From Candidatus Doudnabacteria bacterium Gr01-1014_77 (lineage in GTDB: Bacteria; Patescibacteriota; Doudnabacteria; UBA920; VMFF01), in the NCBI GenBank assembly GCA_007375915.1, contig VMFF01000048.1:1-9426 (forward strand): DNA of 9,426 nucleotides, given 5' to 3'. The notes under the pieces were generated by a model. It was given only the letters and a program-made list of their open reading frames with translations. It was not told where the DNA came from and made no database searches. How positions within the stretch are numbered: the first letter of the stretch is position 1; the number at the start of each line of letters is the position of its first letter. This document shows, in pieces, positions 1 through 6,230 of this stretch. The translations under genes and the position numbers were made by a program.

Positions 1-462
1 CCACTAGGAACATTTGGTTTTGTTAAATCAAAAGAGGCTCGTGATTGGCTTAACGGAGAATCATTCTTCCTAAGCAATGGTGATGAGTTAAAAGCTATGA
101 ATTTAAAAGATATGGCTAAACAGCACTCAATCAATCGCGAAAAAGGCGGTATAGCAACAATTGCTCTAGCTACTGTAGAAGACCCAGAGCATTACGGGGT
201 TCCAATAGTAGAATCAGAAAGAATCATTTCGTTTTTAGAAAAACCAACTAACCCTCCAAGCAATAACATCTCTTCTGGGTTATACCTTTTAGATACTGAG
301 TTCTTTAACTATCATACAGATCAAGAATTTGAAATGATTGAATCAATATGGGACAGGGTTGCACAAGATAATAAGCTGTACGCATTTGATACAGGTGGTA
401 AATGGTATGACACAGGTACATTTGAACGTTGGGAAAAGGCTATTAATGAATGGCCATACTAA
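1..462 (+). CDS. Sugar-1-phosphate nucleotidyltransferase, C-terminal part (5' end outside window)
   Basis: The reading frame is open from base 1 to the TAA at 460-462, giving 153 visible codons. The true start lies to the left of the window. Members of this GT-A-type family join a sugar 1-phosphate to an NTP to make an NDP-sugar for cell-surface glycans, in the cytoplasm. Visible residues 1-6 correspond to the family's PLGTAG segment. NGDEL (26-30) carries the Asp expected to bind Mg2+. A block around 63-82 (YGVPIVES...FLEKP) and NISSGLYLLD (89-98) match the sugar-binding half of RmlA/GlmU/GCD1-like enzymes. The end, around GGKWYDTGTFERW, fits the family's usual 'W.DTGT' closing motif. The N-terminal nucleotide-binding GxGTR loop is not in view, so the exact sugar and nucleotide cannot be assigned. 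No terminator is visible after it; the secD promoter follows within about 25 nt. Confidence 0.88.
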   Translation, partial: PLGTFGFVKSKEARDWLNGESFFLSNGDELKAMNLKDMAKQHSINREKGGIATIALATVEDPEHYGVPIVESERIISFLEKPTNPPSNNISSGLYLLDTEFFNYHTDQEFEMIESIWDRVAQDNKLYAFDTGGKWYDTGTFERWEKAINEWPY

Positions 463-484
463 AGACATAGTAATATCGCGCTAG

Positions 485-513
485 TTGAACCTGCTAAAAA
501 AACCTGTTAAAAT
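485..513 (+). promoter_or_regulatory. Sigma-70-type promoter with extended -10, upstream of secD
   Basis: A -35 TTGAAC (485-490) and a -10 TAAAAT (508-513) are separated by exactly 17 bp. A TG at 505-506 makes it an extended -10 (TGTTAAAAT). Transcription should begin near 520, leaving a leader of about 35 nt before the secD ATG at 556. The leader has no SD-like purine run. The assignment rests on the match to consensus and on position only. Confidence 0.75.
488..513 (+). repeat. Tandem 13-bp direct repeat inside the secD promoter
   Basis: AACCTGCTAAAAA (488-500) is followed directly by AACCTGTTAAAAT (501-513), identical at 11 of 13 positions. The second copy contains the extended -10. The first contains a look-alike (TGCTAAAAA). 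It could be a short duplication, an operator for a repeat-binding regulator, or chance in AT-rich DNA. Confidence 0.6.
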
Positions 514-555
514 GTCAAAGTAATTGAATTTAGAAATTAAAGCTAAACAGAAACA

Positions 556-2037
556 ATGAGAAAAAATCTACGGCTCTACGTGACCTTTGTGTTCATCCTC
601 CTCATTGCCGCAGCCGCGGTATATATAGATCATCCTAAGGGGAGCAAAATAGACCTTAAAAAGCTTAAAATTGGCTTTACAAGAGAGTTTAAGCCACATT
701 TGGGTTTAGACCTCCAAGGTGGTAGCCATCTAGAATATCAAGGTGATTTAAAAGAAGTTGGCCCTGACAAAAGAGCAGAGGCTATGGAATCCTTAAGATC
801 AGCGATCGAACGCAGGGTCTTTTACTTTGGTGTTCAAGAACCATTAGTTGAATCAGCTGGTTCAGACCGTATTATTGTAGAACTTCCTGGTATTACTGAT
901 ATTAACGAAGCTATCAAGGTTATAGGGCAAACTCCATTCTTAGAATTCAGAGAAGTAAACGATCAACCTGCAACAGCAACTGTTGTTAATGGTGTTGCTA
1001 CTGTTGATCCGCTTTCCCAGTGGAAAGCAACAGGTTTAACAGGAAAAGACTTAGACACAGCAACTGTTGATTTCAATTCTCAAACAGGCAAACCACAGAT
1101 TGTTTTGCAGTTTAATTCCAATGGTGCAAAACTCTTTTCAGAAATTACTTCAAGAAATATAAGCAAGCCAGTTGCCATTTTCTTAGATGGTTTACCACTT
1201 TCTACTCCAACTGTTCAAAACGCAATTACAGATGGGAAAGCAATAATTACAGGACAGTTTACAGTTAAAGAAGCAAAGGAATTGGTTTCGAGACTTAATT
1301 CAGGTGCATTGCCTGTTCCAATTCATTTAATTTCACAACAAAACGTTGGAGCAAGCTTAGGGAAAGACTCAATACAAAAAAGCGTTGTTGCTGGTTTGAT
1401 TGGTCTTTTAATGATTGCATTATTCATGATTGTGTATTACAGACTTCCTGGTTTACTTGCAGTCTTTGCTTTAGCAATTTATGCGCTATTAACATTCGCT
1501 ATATTTAAAATAGGGATATCTGTAACAGCAGTTTTGCTTGTTGGAGTGTTCCTAATGCTGGCATTAACTACAAACTGGGTTTTTGGAATTGTTGGTGGAG
1601 CAATATATTTGATTTTGATGTTCTTAGGTGGTTTACACCCGGTTACTTTAACCCTTGCTGGTATTGCAGGTTTCATATTGTCCATTGGTATGGCTGTTGA
1701 TGCAAACATCTTAATTTTTGAAAGAACAAAAGAAGAATTAAGATTAGGTAAAGATGTTAACAAAGCACTAGAAGATGGTTTTAACAGAGCTTGGCTTTCC
1801 ATTAGAGATTCAAACGCATCAAGCTTAATTACAACATTAATCTTGTACATTTTTGGAACCCCTGCAATAAAGAGCTTTGCTGAAACACTTGCTATTGGTA
1901 TCATCATTTCGCTATTCACTGCAATTACAGTTACAAAGACTTTCTTGCGTATGTTCATTGGACACAACATTCTGTCTCATCCATGGTTGTTTGGTGTATC
2001 AAGACCTAAAAAAGAATTAACCGCAGAAGGAAAGTAA
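556..2037 (+). CDS. secD: Protein translocase subunit SecD
   Basis: SecD works with SecF in the cytoplasmic membrane. It uses the proton-motive force to help pull preproteins out of the SecYEG channel after SecA has acted. The 493-residue product has a first membrane helix at about 7-24, then the hallmark GLDLQGG (50-56) and an extracytoplasmic domain. The latter includes the IERRVFYFGVQEP segment (84-96), P1-head-like sequence, and SRLNSGALPVP (245-255). A C-terminal membrane domain starts near 276. The conserved GIAGFILSIGMAVDANILIFER block (369-390) holds the MAVDAN motif characteristic of SecD. Unusually, about 40 extra residues (roughly 319-361) lie between the YYRLPG helix pair and TLTLAG. 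They look like two additional membrane helices, giving about eight instead of six. The ATG at 556 fits the N-terminal helix; no SD is visible. secF follows after 3 nt. Confidence 0.96.
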   Translation: MRKNLRLYVTFVFILLIAAAAVYIDHPKGSKIDLKKLKIGFTREFKPHLGLDLQGGSHLEYQGDLKEVGPDKRAEAMESLRSAIERRVFYFGVQEPLVESAGSDRIIVELPGITDINEAIKVIGQTPFLEFREVNDQPATATVVNGVATVDPLSQWKATGLTGKDLDTATVDFNSQTGKPQIVLQFNSNGAKLFSEITSRNISKPVAIFLDGLPLSTPTVQNAITDGKAIITGQFTVKEAKELVSRLNSGALPVPIHLISQQNVGASLGKDSIQKSVVAGLIGLLMIALFMIVYYRLPGLLAVFALAIYALLTFAIFKIGISVTAVLLVGVFLMLALTTNWVFGIVGGAIYLILMFLGGLHPVTLTLAGIAGFILSIGMAVDANILIFERTKEELRLGKDVNKALEDGFNRAWLSIRDSNASSLITTLILYIFGTPAIKSFAETLAIGIIISLFTAITVTKTFLRMFIGHNILSHPWLFGVSRPKKELTAEGK

Positions 2038-2040
2038 ATC

Positions 2041-2934
2041 ATGTTGAACATCATAAAACACTACAAATTTTGGTTTTCAGTTTCTGCTGTACTTTTCATT
2101 GCTGCAGTAATTTCTCTTTCAATGTATGGTTTAAGACCAGGTTTAGATTTTACAGGTGGTTCATTAGCTCAAATCTCTTTTAAGACACAACCAAACATTC
2201 AAGCAATTAAAGATGAAGTTTCTAAGGTTGTTGAAAATGCGGCTGTACAAACAGCAGGCGAAACTGATGTAATCATCAAAACAAAGGCTCTAGAAAAAGA
2301 GGAGTTAGATAAAATATACGCAGGATTAAGAGCAACCCAGGGCGAGTTTGTTGAAAAATCATACAACTTAATTGGCCCAATTGTTAGTAAAGAATTAGTT
2401 TGGAAAGCAATTTGGCAATTAGTTTTGGTTTCCCTTGGTATTGTTTTCTACATTGCATACGCATTCAGAAAAATTACAAAACCAATTACTTCATGGAAAT
2501 TCGGTTGGGCAGCAATCATTGCATTACTTCACGACCTTGTAATAGTTCTTGGATTGTTTTCAATCCTCGGTCACTTTGCACACGTAGAAGTAGACACAAT
2601 GTTTGTTACAGCATTGTTAACAGTCCTTGGTTTTTCAGTTCATGATACTATTGTTGTTTTTGACAGAATTAGAGAAAACTTAAGAATTGAAGCAGGCAAA
2701 CCAATTGAAGAGATTGTTAATCACAGCATCAACCAAACAATTGTTCGTTCATTAAACACCTCTCTAACAGTTTTGTTTGTTTTGCTTTCCCTCTTGTTAT
2801 TCGGTGGTGCAACAATCAAATACTTTGTGTTAGCACTTTTCGTGGGAGTCATTGCTGGAACATATTCCTCAATATTCATTGCCAGCCCAATCCTAGTCAT
2901 TTGGGAGAAATGGCAAAACAGAAGAGCGTCCTAA
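2041..2934 (+). CDS. secF: Protein translocase subunit SecF
   Basis: SecF is the membrane partner of SecD in proton-driven preprotein export. The 297-residue product has an N-terminal helix at about 9-29, then GLRPGLDFTGG (30-40), which is the SecF counterpart of SecD's GLDLxGG. GPIVSKEL (112-119) follows in the small periplasmic domain. The membrane domain contains ALLHDLVIVLGLF (161-173) and GFSVHDTIVVFDRIREN (197-213), both strong SecF signatures. SLNTSLTVL and the final helices are also typical, and the length is normal for a stand-alone SecF. The start lies 3 nt after the secD stop. An SD-like AGAAGG (2025-2030) sits inside the end of secD, so the two are probably co-transcribed and translated in step. 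The stop codon (2932-2934) falls in the loop of a terminator hairpin. Confidence 0.97.
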   Translation: MLNIIKHYKFWFSVSAVLFIAAVISLSMYGLRPGLDFTGGSLAQISFKTQPNIQAIKDEVSKVVENAAVQTAGETDVIIKTKALEKEELDKIYAGLRATQGEFVEKSYNLIGPIVSKELVWKAIWQLVLVSLGIVFYIAYAFRKITKPITSWKFGWAAIIALLHDLVIVLGLFSILGHFAHVEVDTMFVTALLTVLGFSVHDTIVVFDRIRENLRIEAGKPIEEIVNHSINQTIVRSLNTSLTVLFVLLSLLLFGGATIKYFVLALFVGVIAGTYSSIFIASPILVIWEKWQNRRAS

Positions 2935-2948
2935 GAGGGCGCTTTTTT
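2922..2948 (+). terminator. Intrinsic terminator of secDF, overlapping the secF stop
   Basis: AGCGTCC (2925-2931) pairs with GGGCGCT (2937-2943) over 7 bp with one G-U pair, around a TAAGA loop. It is followed by a run of six T (2943-2948). Two A-T pairs and a wobble can extend the base down to 2922. The secF TAA lies in the loop, so translating ribosomes would cover the upstream arm until they release. Confidence 0.85.
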
Positions 2949-2953
2949 AATTT

Positions 2954-3847
2954 ATGAAAATAGATTTACAAATACATACAACTTTTTCTGATGGAAAAAA
3001 CACTCCAGAGGAAATAATCAAAATGGCGGTTGAAAACAACGTCAAAGTCATTTCAGTTACAGACCATGATTCAATAAAAGGGGTTAGTGGAATAGTAGCT
3101 TTAGGAAAAACAAACAACATTACAGTCATACCAGGAGTCGAGGTAGCAACAGGGTACACAGATAAAGCCCTCCATATCCTAGGCTACAACATAGATCCAC
3201 AAAATAAAGAATTACAAGAGCTTTTTGATAGATCAAAAAAAGAAAAAGTTGAACACTACATCAAAGAGCTTGATGTTGTAAATTCAAACTTAAGACAAGA
3301 CGGAAAACAAGAACTTTCAAAAGAAATATACTCTGATGGAAAACACAGATACTCATACCCAGGTTTAATGGCTTTCTTAGTTGAGCAAAAAGCAGTTTCA
3401 GATATTAACGGAACTGAGCAGTTCATGAAAGGAGTTAAGCATGTTGCTCCTTCTGTAAAACCGAAACAAGCCTTTAAATTCATACACGATGCTGGGGGGT
3501 TAGCGTACTTTTCGCACCCACTATCAGTTGGTGGAATTTCTTTGAAAACCTTTCTTAACACACCAGAAGATTGGGAATCTGTAATTGCTGAGTTTAAAGC
3601 AGACGGTTTAGATGGTTTGGAGATATACCAAGCAGCTCATTCAAAAGAAGACAGAGATTTTTTGCTAAACATGGCATTAAAATACGATTTAAAGATTAGC
3701 GCTGGTAGTGATTGGCATGGTCCTGCTTCTATGCTTTCCGCTTCTTTGCTTAAAACAACGCCTAATTACCCTGATAAAATAGGGGATATGGAGATTCCTG
3801 AGGATAAGGTGGTTTTAATACTCCAAGGCCTTGGAATTACCGCGTGA
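2954..3847 (+). CDS. PHP-domain metal-dependent phosphoesterase (YciV/TrpH-like)
   Basis: PHP proteins are cytoplasmic metal-dependent hydrolases of phosphoester bonds. Characterised stand-alone relatives act on 3',5'-nucleoside bisphosphates or on short RNA 5' ends. The 297-residue product shows the motifs in order: DLQIHTTFSDG (4-14, with H8; the usual first pair HxH is represented by QIH, so the first His is replaced), TDHDS (36-40), PGVEV with E63, H74 in KALHILGYN, FSHP with H188, GLEIYQAAHS with E223, and a final GSDWHG with D253 and H255. Residues 76-175 form the insertion typical of the YciV/TrpH branch. The ATG is the first in frame after a stop at 2948-2950 and has no SD. The gene sits between a terminator and the next promoter and has no visible promoter, so it may depend on readthrough. 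The substrate cannot be read from sequence. It carries the only TGA stop. Confidence 0.88.
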   Translation: MKIDLQIHTTFSDGKNTPEEIIKMAVENNVKVISVTDHDSIKGVSGIVALGKTNNITVIPGVEVATGYTDKALHILGYNIDPQNKELQELFDRSKKEKVEHYIKELDVVNSNLRQDGKQELSKEIYSDGKHRYSYPGLMAFLVEQKAVSDINGTEQFMKGVKHVAPSVKPKQAFKFIHDAGGLAYFSHPLSVGGISLKTFLNTPEDWESVIAEFKADGLDGLEIYQAAHSKEDRDFLLNMALKYDLKISAGSDWHGPASMLSASLLKTTPNYPDKIGDMEIPEDKVVLILQGLGITA

Positions 3848-3857
3848 TACGGTATTC

Positions 3858-3886
3858 TTGACACAATGTAAAGTTTATGATATATT
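3858..3886 (+). promoter_or_regulatory. Near-consensus sigma-70 promoter with extended -10, for the region 4/HARE-HTH operon
   Basis: TTGACA (3858-3863) and TATATT (3881-3886) are separated by exactly 17 bp. A TG at 3878-3879 gives the extended -10 TGATATATT. Transcription would start near 3893, about 20 nt before the ATG at 3915. The -35 begins only 10 nt after the PHP stop codon. The match is strong enough to expect constitutive housekeeping expression. Confidence 0.85.
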
Positions 3887-3890
3887 CTAG

Positions 3891-3914
3891 GCGTATAGAA
3901 AAATACGTCTTTTT
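3891..3914 (+). terminator. Weak hairpin plus T-tract just before the ATG at 3915 (possible PHP-gene terminator)
   Basis: CGTAT (3892-3896) pairs with ATACG (3903-3907), with a G-U pair at 3891/3908, around a six-base loop. C3909 and five T (3910-3914) follow, and the next gene's ATG begins at 3915. The stem is short and AT-containing, so it is weak. For readthrough RNA from the PHP gene it could act as a terminator. RNA started at the promoter just upstream would begin at or inside the hairpin and could largely avoid it. Confidence 0.4.
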
Positions 3915-4874
3915 ATGACAGATTCAATAGAACAAGAGAAAAAAGCAATATCTGGGATTTTGGATAAAATCATAGACAGCAAACAAACTGTCTCTCTTCA
4001 GAATTTTGAACCAGGTTTAGTTGCTGGAAAGATACTAAGTTTACTCAAAGAAAGAGATCGCCAGATCCTTGCAAAGCGTTTTGGCTTGTTAGGGTTTCCT
4101 GCAAGAACATTAGAAGCAATAGGCAAGGAACATAATTTAACAAGAGAACGTGTTAGACAGATTGAAAAGGACTCAATCAAGTTTTTGCGTTCTAAACTAG
4201 ATCAAGAACAGCTCGCAGAGTCTGTTAAGGTTTTAGCACATATAATCCACGATTCTGGAAGAATTATCAAAGAACTTGAGTTAATAAAGCTTTTAAGCTT
4301 TGAATCTACTGAAGAAGAAAAGCGTTCAGTTCTGTTTTTGTTACATATTGCAGAAGAATTGTTAGAAGTTAAAGAATCAGAGCTGTATCATGCAGCCTGG
4401 GCTTCAGTTACATACAATCATGAGTTTTTTGAAAGTATAATCAAGACAGCAAGAGAAATACTAAAAGCAGAAGGTAAGCCAATCACTGAGTTAACACTCA
4501 TTGAAAAACTTCAGCAAAGCGAGTTCTACAAGAACAACCAGCAAGACTTAAATGAAAAGGTTCTAAAGACCTACATTGAAATTAGCAAAGAGATTGCAAA
4601 AAATCCCTTTGGTGAATATGGTTTGAAAGAATGGCGCGAGATTAAACCAAAAGATGTTGGTGATAAAGCATACATCGTGTTAAAACATCATGCAAAACCA
4701 TCCCACTATTCTGAAATTACAGACATGATAAACAAACATGGTTTTGATAAGAGAACAGCAAACAAAGAGAGCGTGCACAATGAATTAATAAAAGACGGAC
4801 GTTTTGTTTTAGTTGGCCGTGGTATTTACGCTTTGACTAGAAACAAGTACGAGTTAGTAGCTAGAGCAAAATAA
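3915..4874 (+). CDS. Sigma-70 region 4 / HARE-HTH fusion protein
   Basis: The 319-residue protein combines two DNA- or RNA-polymerase-binding modules. Residues about 41-94 form a sigma-70 region 4: LLKERDRQILAKRFGL, then RTLEAIG and the recognition-helix signature NLTRERVRQIE (74-84), which in sigma factors contacts the -35 element. Residues about 246-311 (VGDKAYIVLKH...GRGIYALTR) form a HARE-HTH winged helix, like the N-terminal domain of the RNA polymerase delta subunit. The middle (95-245) is mostly charged and helical and has no family I can name. There is no region 2, so it should not open a -10 element by itself and is unlikely to be a normal sigma factor. A transcription regulator or polymerase accessory factor is more likely. 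Such fusions occur in CPR bacteria; their function is not established to my knowledge. No SD is visible before the start. It is first in a probable four-gene operon. Confidence 0.85.
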   Translation: MTDSIEQEKKAISGILDKIIDSKQTVSLQNFEPGLVAGKILSLLKERDRQILAKRFGLLGFPARTLEAIGKEHNLTRERVRQIEKDSIKFLRSKLDQEQLAESVKVLAHIIHDSGRIIKELELIKLLSFESTEEEKRSVLFLLHIAEELLEVKESELYHAAWASVTYNHEFFESIIKTAREILKAEGKPITELTLIEKLQQSEFYKNNQQDLNEKVLKTYIEISKEIAKNPFGEYGLKEWREIKPKDVGDKAYIVLKHHAKPSHYSEITDMINKHGFDKRTANKESVHNELIKDGRFVLVGRGIYALTRNKYELVARAK

Positions 4875-4907
4875 CTGGGTTTGCTTTTCTAAACCAAGAA
4901 ACAAAAA

Positions 4908-6227
4908 ATGGGAATTTTTTCAACGATATCAGAAGGGTTTGGTTCAACCATCTCAACGGGGTGGTATTTGTTTGTACACTGGTATGGTTGGGTCATGTTC
5001 GTAATTGCAGGTTTTTACATTGTTAGAAAGCTTTACCAGGATAAAATCATAGATGATTATGTCTTTTCTAACAAAAGAATTTTTTTACATATCAAGATAG
5101 AGAAAGAGAACTTACAAAGCACTCTTGCAGTTGAACAAATCTTTGCTAGCATGCATGCTATGCACCAAAATTTCACATGGGCAGAGCGTTGGTTAGAAGG
5201 TTTAGTGAACCTTTGGTGGACAGCTGAAATGGTAAGTTTGGGGGGAAAGATTTCTTTCATAATCTCAGTTCCAGAAAAAAGCAGAGGCCTTGCTTTAAGC
5301 TCTTTTTATGCATATTACCCAAACGCAGAAATTTCAGAGGTTGAGGATTACATGAAAAACTTAACCCATTTAGATGATAATTCTTCTTGGGATATGTGGG
5401 GAACTGAATATAAGTTTACTAGAGACTGGGCATATCCAATTAGAACATGGAGAGAATTTGAACATCCAGCAGCAGAAGAACCAGTTATAGATCCGATGGC
5501 AGGAGTATTAGAAGCATTAAGCAGAGCAGAACCACACGAAATGCTTGCAATCCAAATTGTCATGCGTCCTGTAGCTGATAAAGAATGGGCACCTCACTCA
5601 GAAGAAGTAGTTCAATCCTTAAAAGAAGAGGGCGAGCACCATGTTCCATTCTTGGAAAGAATCCTTCCTTTCTTGGCTTGGGGTAGCAAAAAAACAGTTA
5701 TTGAAGCAATGCAAGAGGGTGGTTCTCATGGTGCGCATGGAGAAGAACAAAAACAACCAAAAGTCATGCGTATGACTGAGGGTGAAAGAAACACTGTAAA
5801 GGGAATTGAAACTAAAGCCACAAAACCAGCATATCAAACAAAAATCCGTCATCTATACATTGCACCAAAGGACAAATTCGACAAGAACAAGAAGAGTTTG
5901 CTAGTTGGTGCGTACAGACAATTTGGCGCTGTTAATTCAAACAACTTAAAACCAGATGTTAACGGTACTTGGACAAACTATAACTATGCAATGTTTGAAG
6001 CATTAGAAAAGCCTTTTGTTAAGTTTATGATCATGGAAAGAAAACATCTGCTATTAAAAGGTTTTGTTAATAGAAGTAGATGGATTGGTATTGATCCTAT
6101 GATTATGAACATAGAAGAGCTTGCAACACTGTATCACTTCCCATTAAATACAGCATCAACTCCTCCTGTTGAAAGAATCGATATTAAAAAAGGTCAGCCA
6201 CCAGCTAACCTTCCGGTCATGGGTTAA
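4908..6227 (+). CDS. Single-pass membrane protein, partner of the adjacent VirD4-like ATPase
   Basis: The 439-residue protein has one clear membrane helix near the N-terminus (about 18-40, rich in Trp, Tyr and Phe). A large, presumably cytoplasmic part follows. It contains KIEKENLQSTLAVEQIFASMHA (about 63-84), a Trp-rich stretch (89-105), PVIDPMAGVLEALSRAEPHEMLAIQIVMRP (about 192-221), a charged His/Glu/Gln linker (260-275), and a C-terminal block. That block ends ELATLYHFP (414-422)...TPPVERI and a Pro-rich tail. These C-terminal motifs match a family I recognise from CPR genomes, where it sits directly before a TraD/VirD4-type ATPase. I recall it as a DUF without a known activity. The ATPase starts 3 nt after this stop. 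Because that ATPase has no membrane helix, this protein plausibly anchors it. No SD precedes the ATG; an AT-rich leader does. Confidence 0.72.
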   Translation: MGIFSTISEGFGSTISTGWYLFVHWYGWVMFVIAGFYIVRKLYQDKIIDDYVFSNKRIFLHIKIEKENLQSTLAVEQIFASMHAMHQNFTWAERWLEGLVNLWWTAEMVSLGGKISFIISVPEKSRGLALSSFYAYYPNAEISEVEDYMKNLTHLDDNSSWDMWGTEYKFTRDWAYPIRTWREFEHPAAEEPVIDPMAGVLEALSRAEPHEMLAIQIVMRPVADKEWAPHSEEVVQSLKEEGEHHVPFLERILPFLAWGSKKTVIEAMQEGGSHGAHGEEQKQPKVMRMTEGERNTVKGIETKATKPAYQTKIRHLYIAPKDKFDKNKKSLLVGAYRQFGAVNSNNLKPDVNGTWTNYNYAMFEALEKPFVKFMIMERKHLLLKGFVNRSRWIGIDPMIMNIEELATLYHFPLNTASTPPVERIDIKKGQPPANLPVMG

Positions 6228-6230
6228 ACT

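Noticed and set aside
1479..1970. Long open frame on the - strand inside secD
   Set aside because: It lies wholly within the conserved membrane region of secD and shows no family features; it is a shadow of biased codon use.
3823..3834. Perfect 12-bp palindrome CCAAGGCCTTGG near the PHP gene end
   Set aside because: It is fully inside the coding frame (Q-G-L-G) with no loop; a palindrome of this length is plausible by chance.
3838..3854. TACCG/CGGTA hairpin around the PHP stop codon
   Set aside because: The stem is only 5 bp with a 7-base loop and no proper T-tract (ATTCTTG), so it is too weak to call a terminator.
3845..3871. Possible UGA readthrough (Gly or Trp recoding) at the PHP stop
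   Set aside because: Recoding would add only 8 residues and run into the promoter's -35. No in-frame UGA occurs in conserved positions of other genes.
4877..4895. GGTTT/AAACC inverted repeat in the gap before the membrane protein gene
   Set aside because: It is a 5-bp AT-rich stem with no T-run after it, and the gap lies inside a likely operon.
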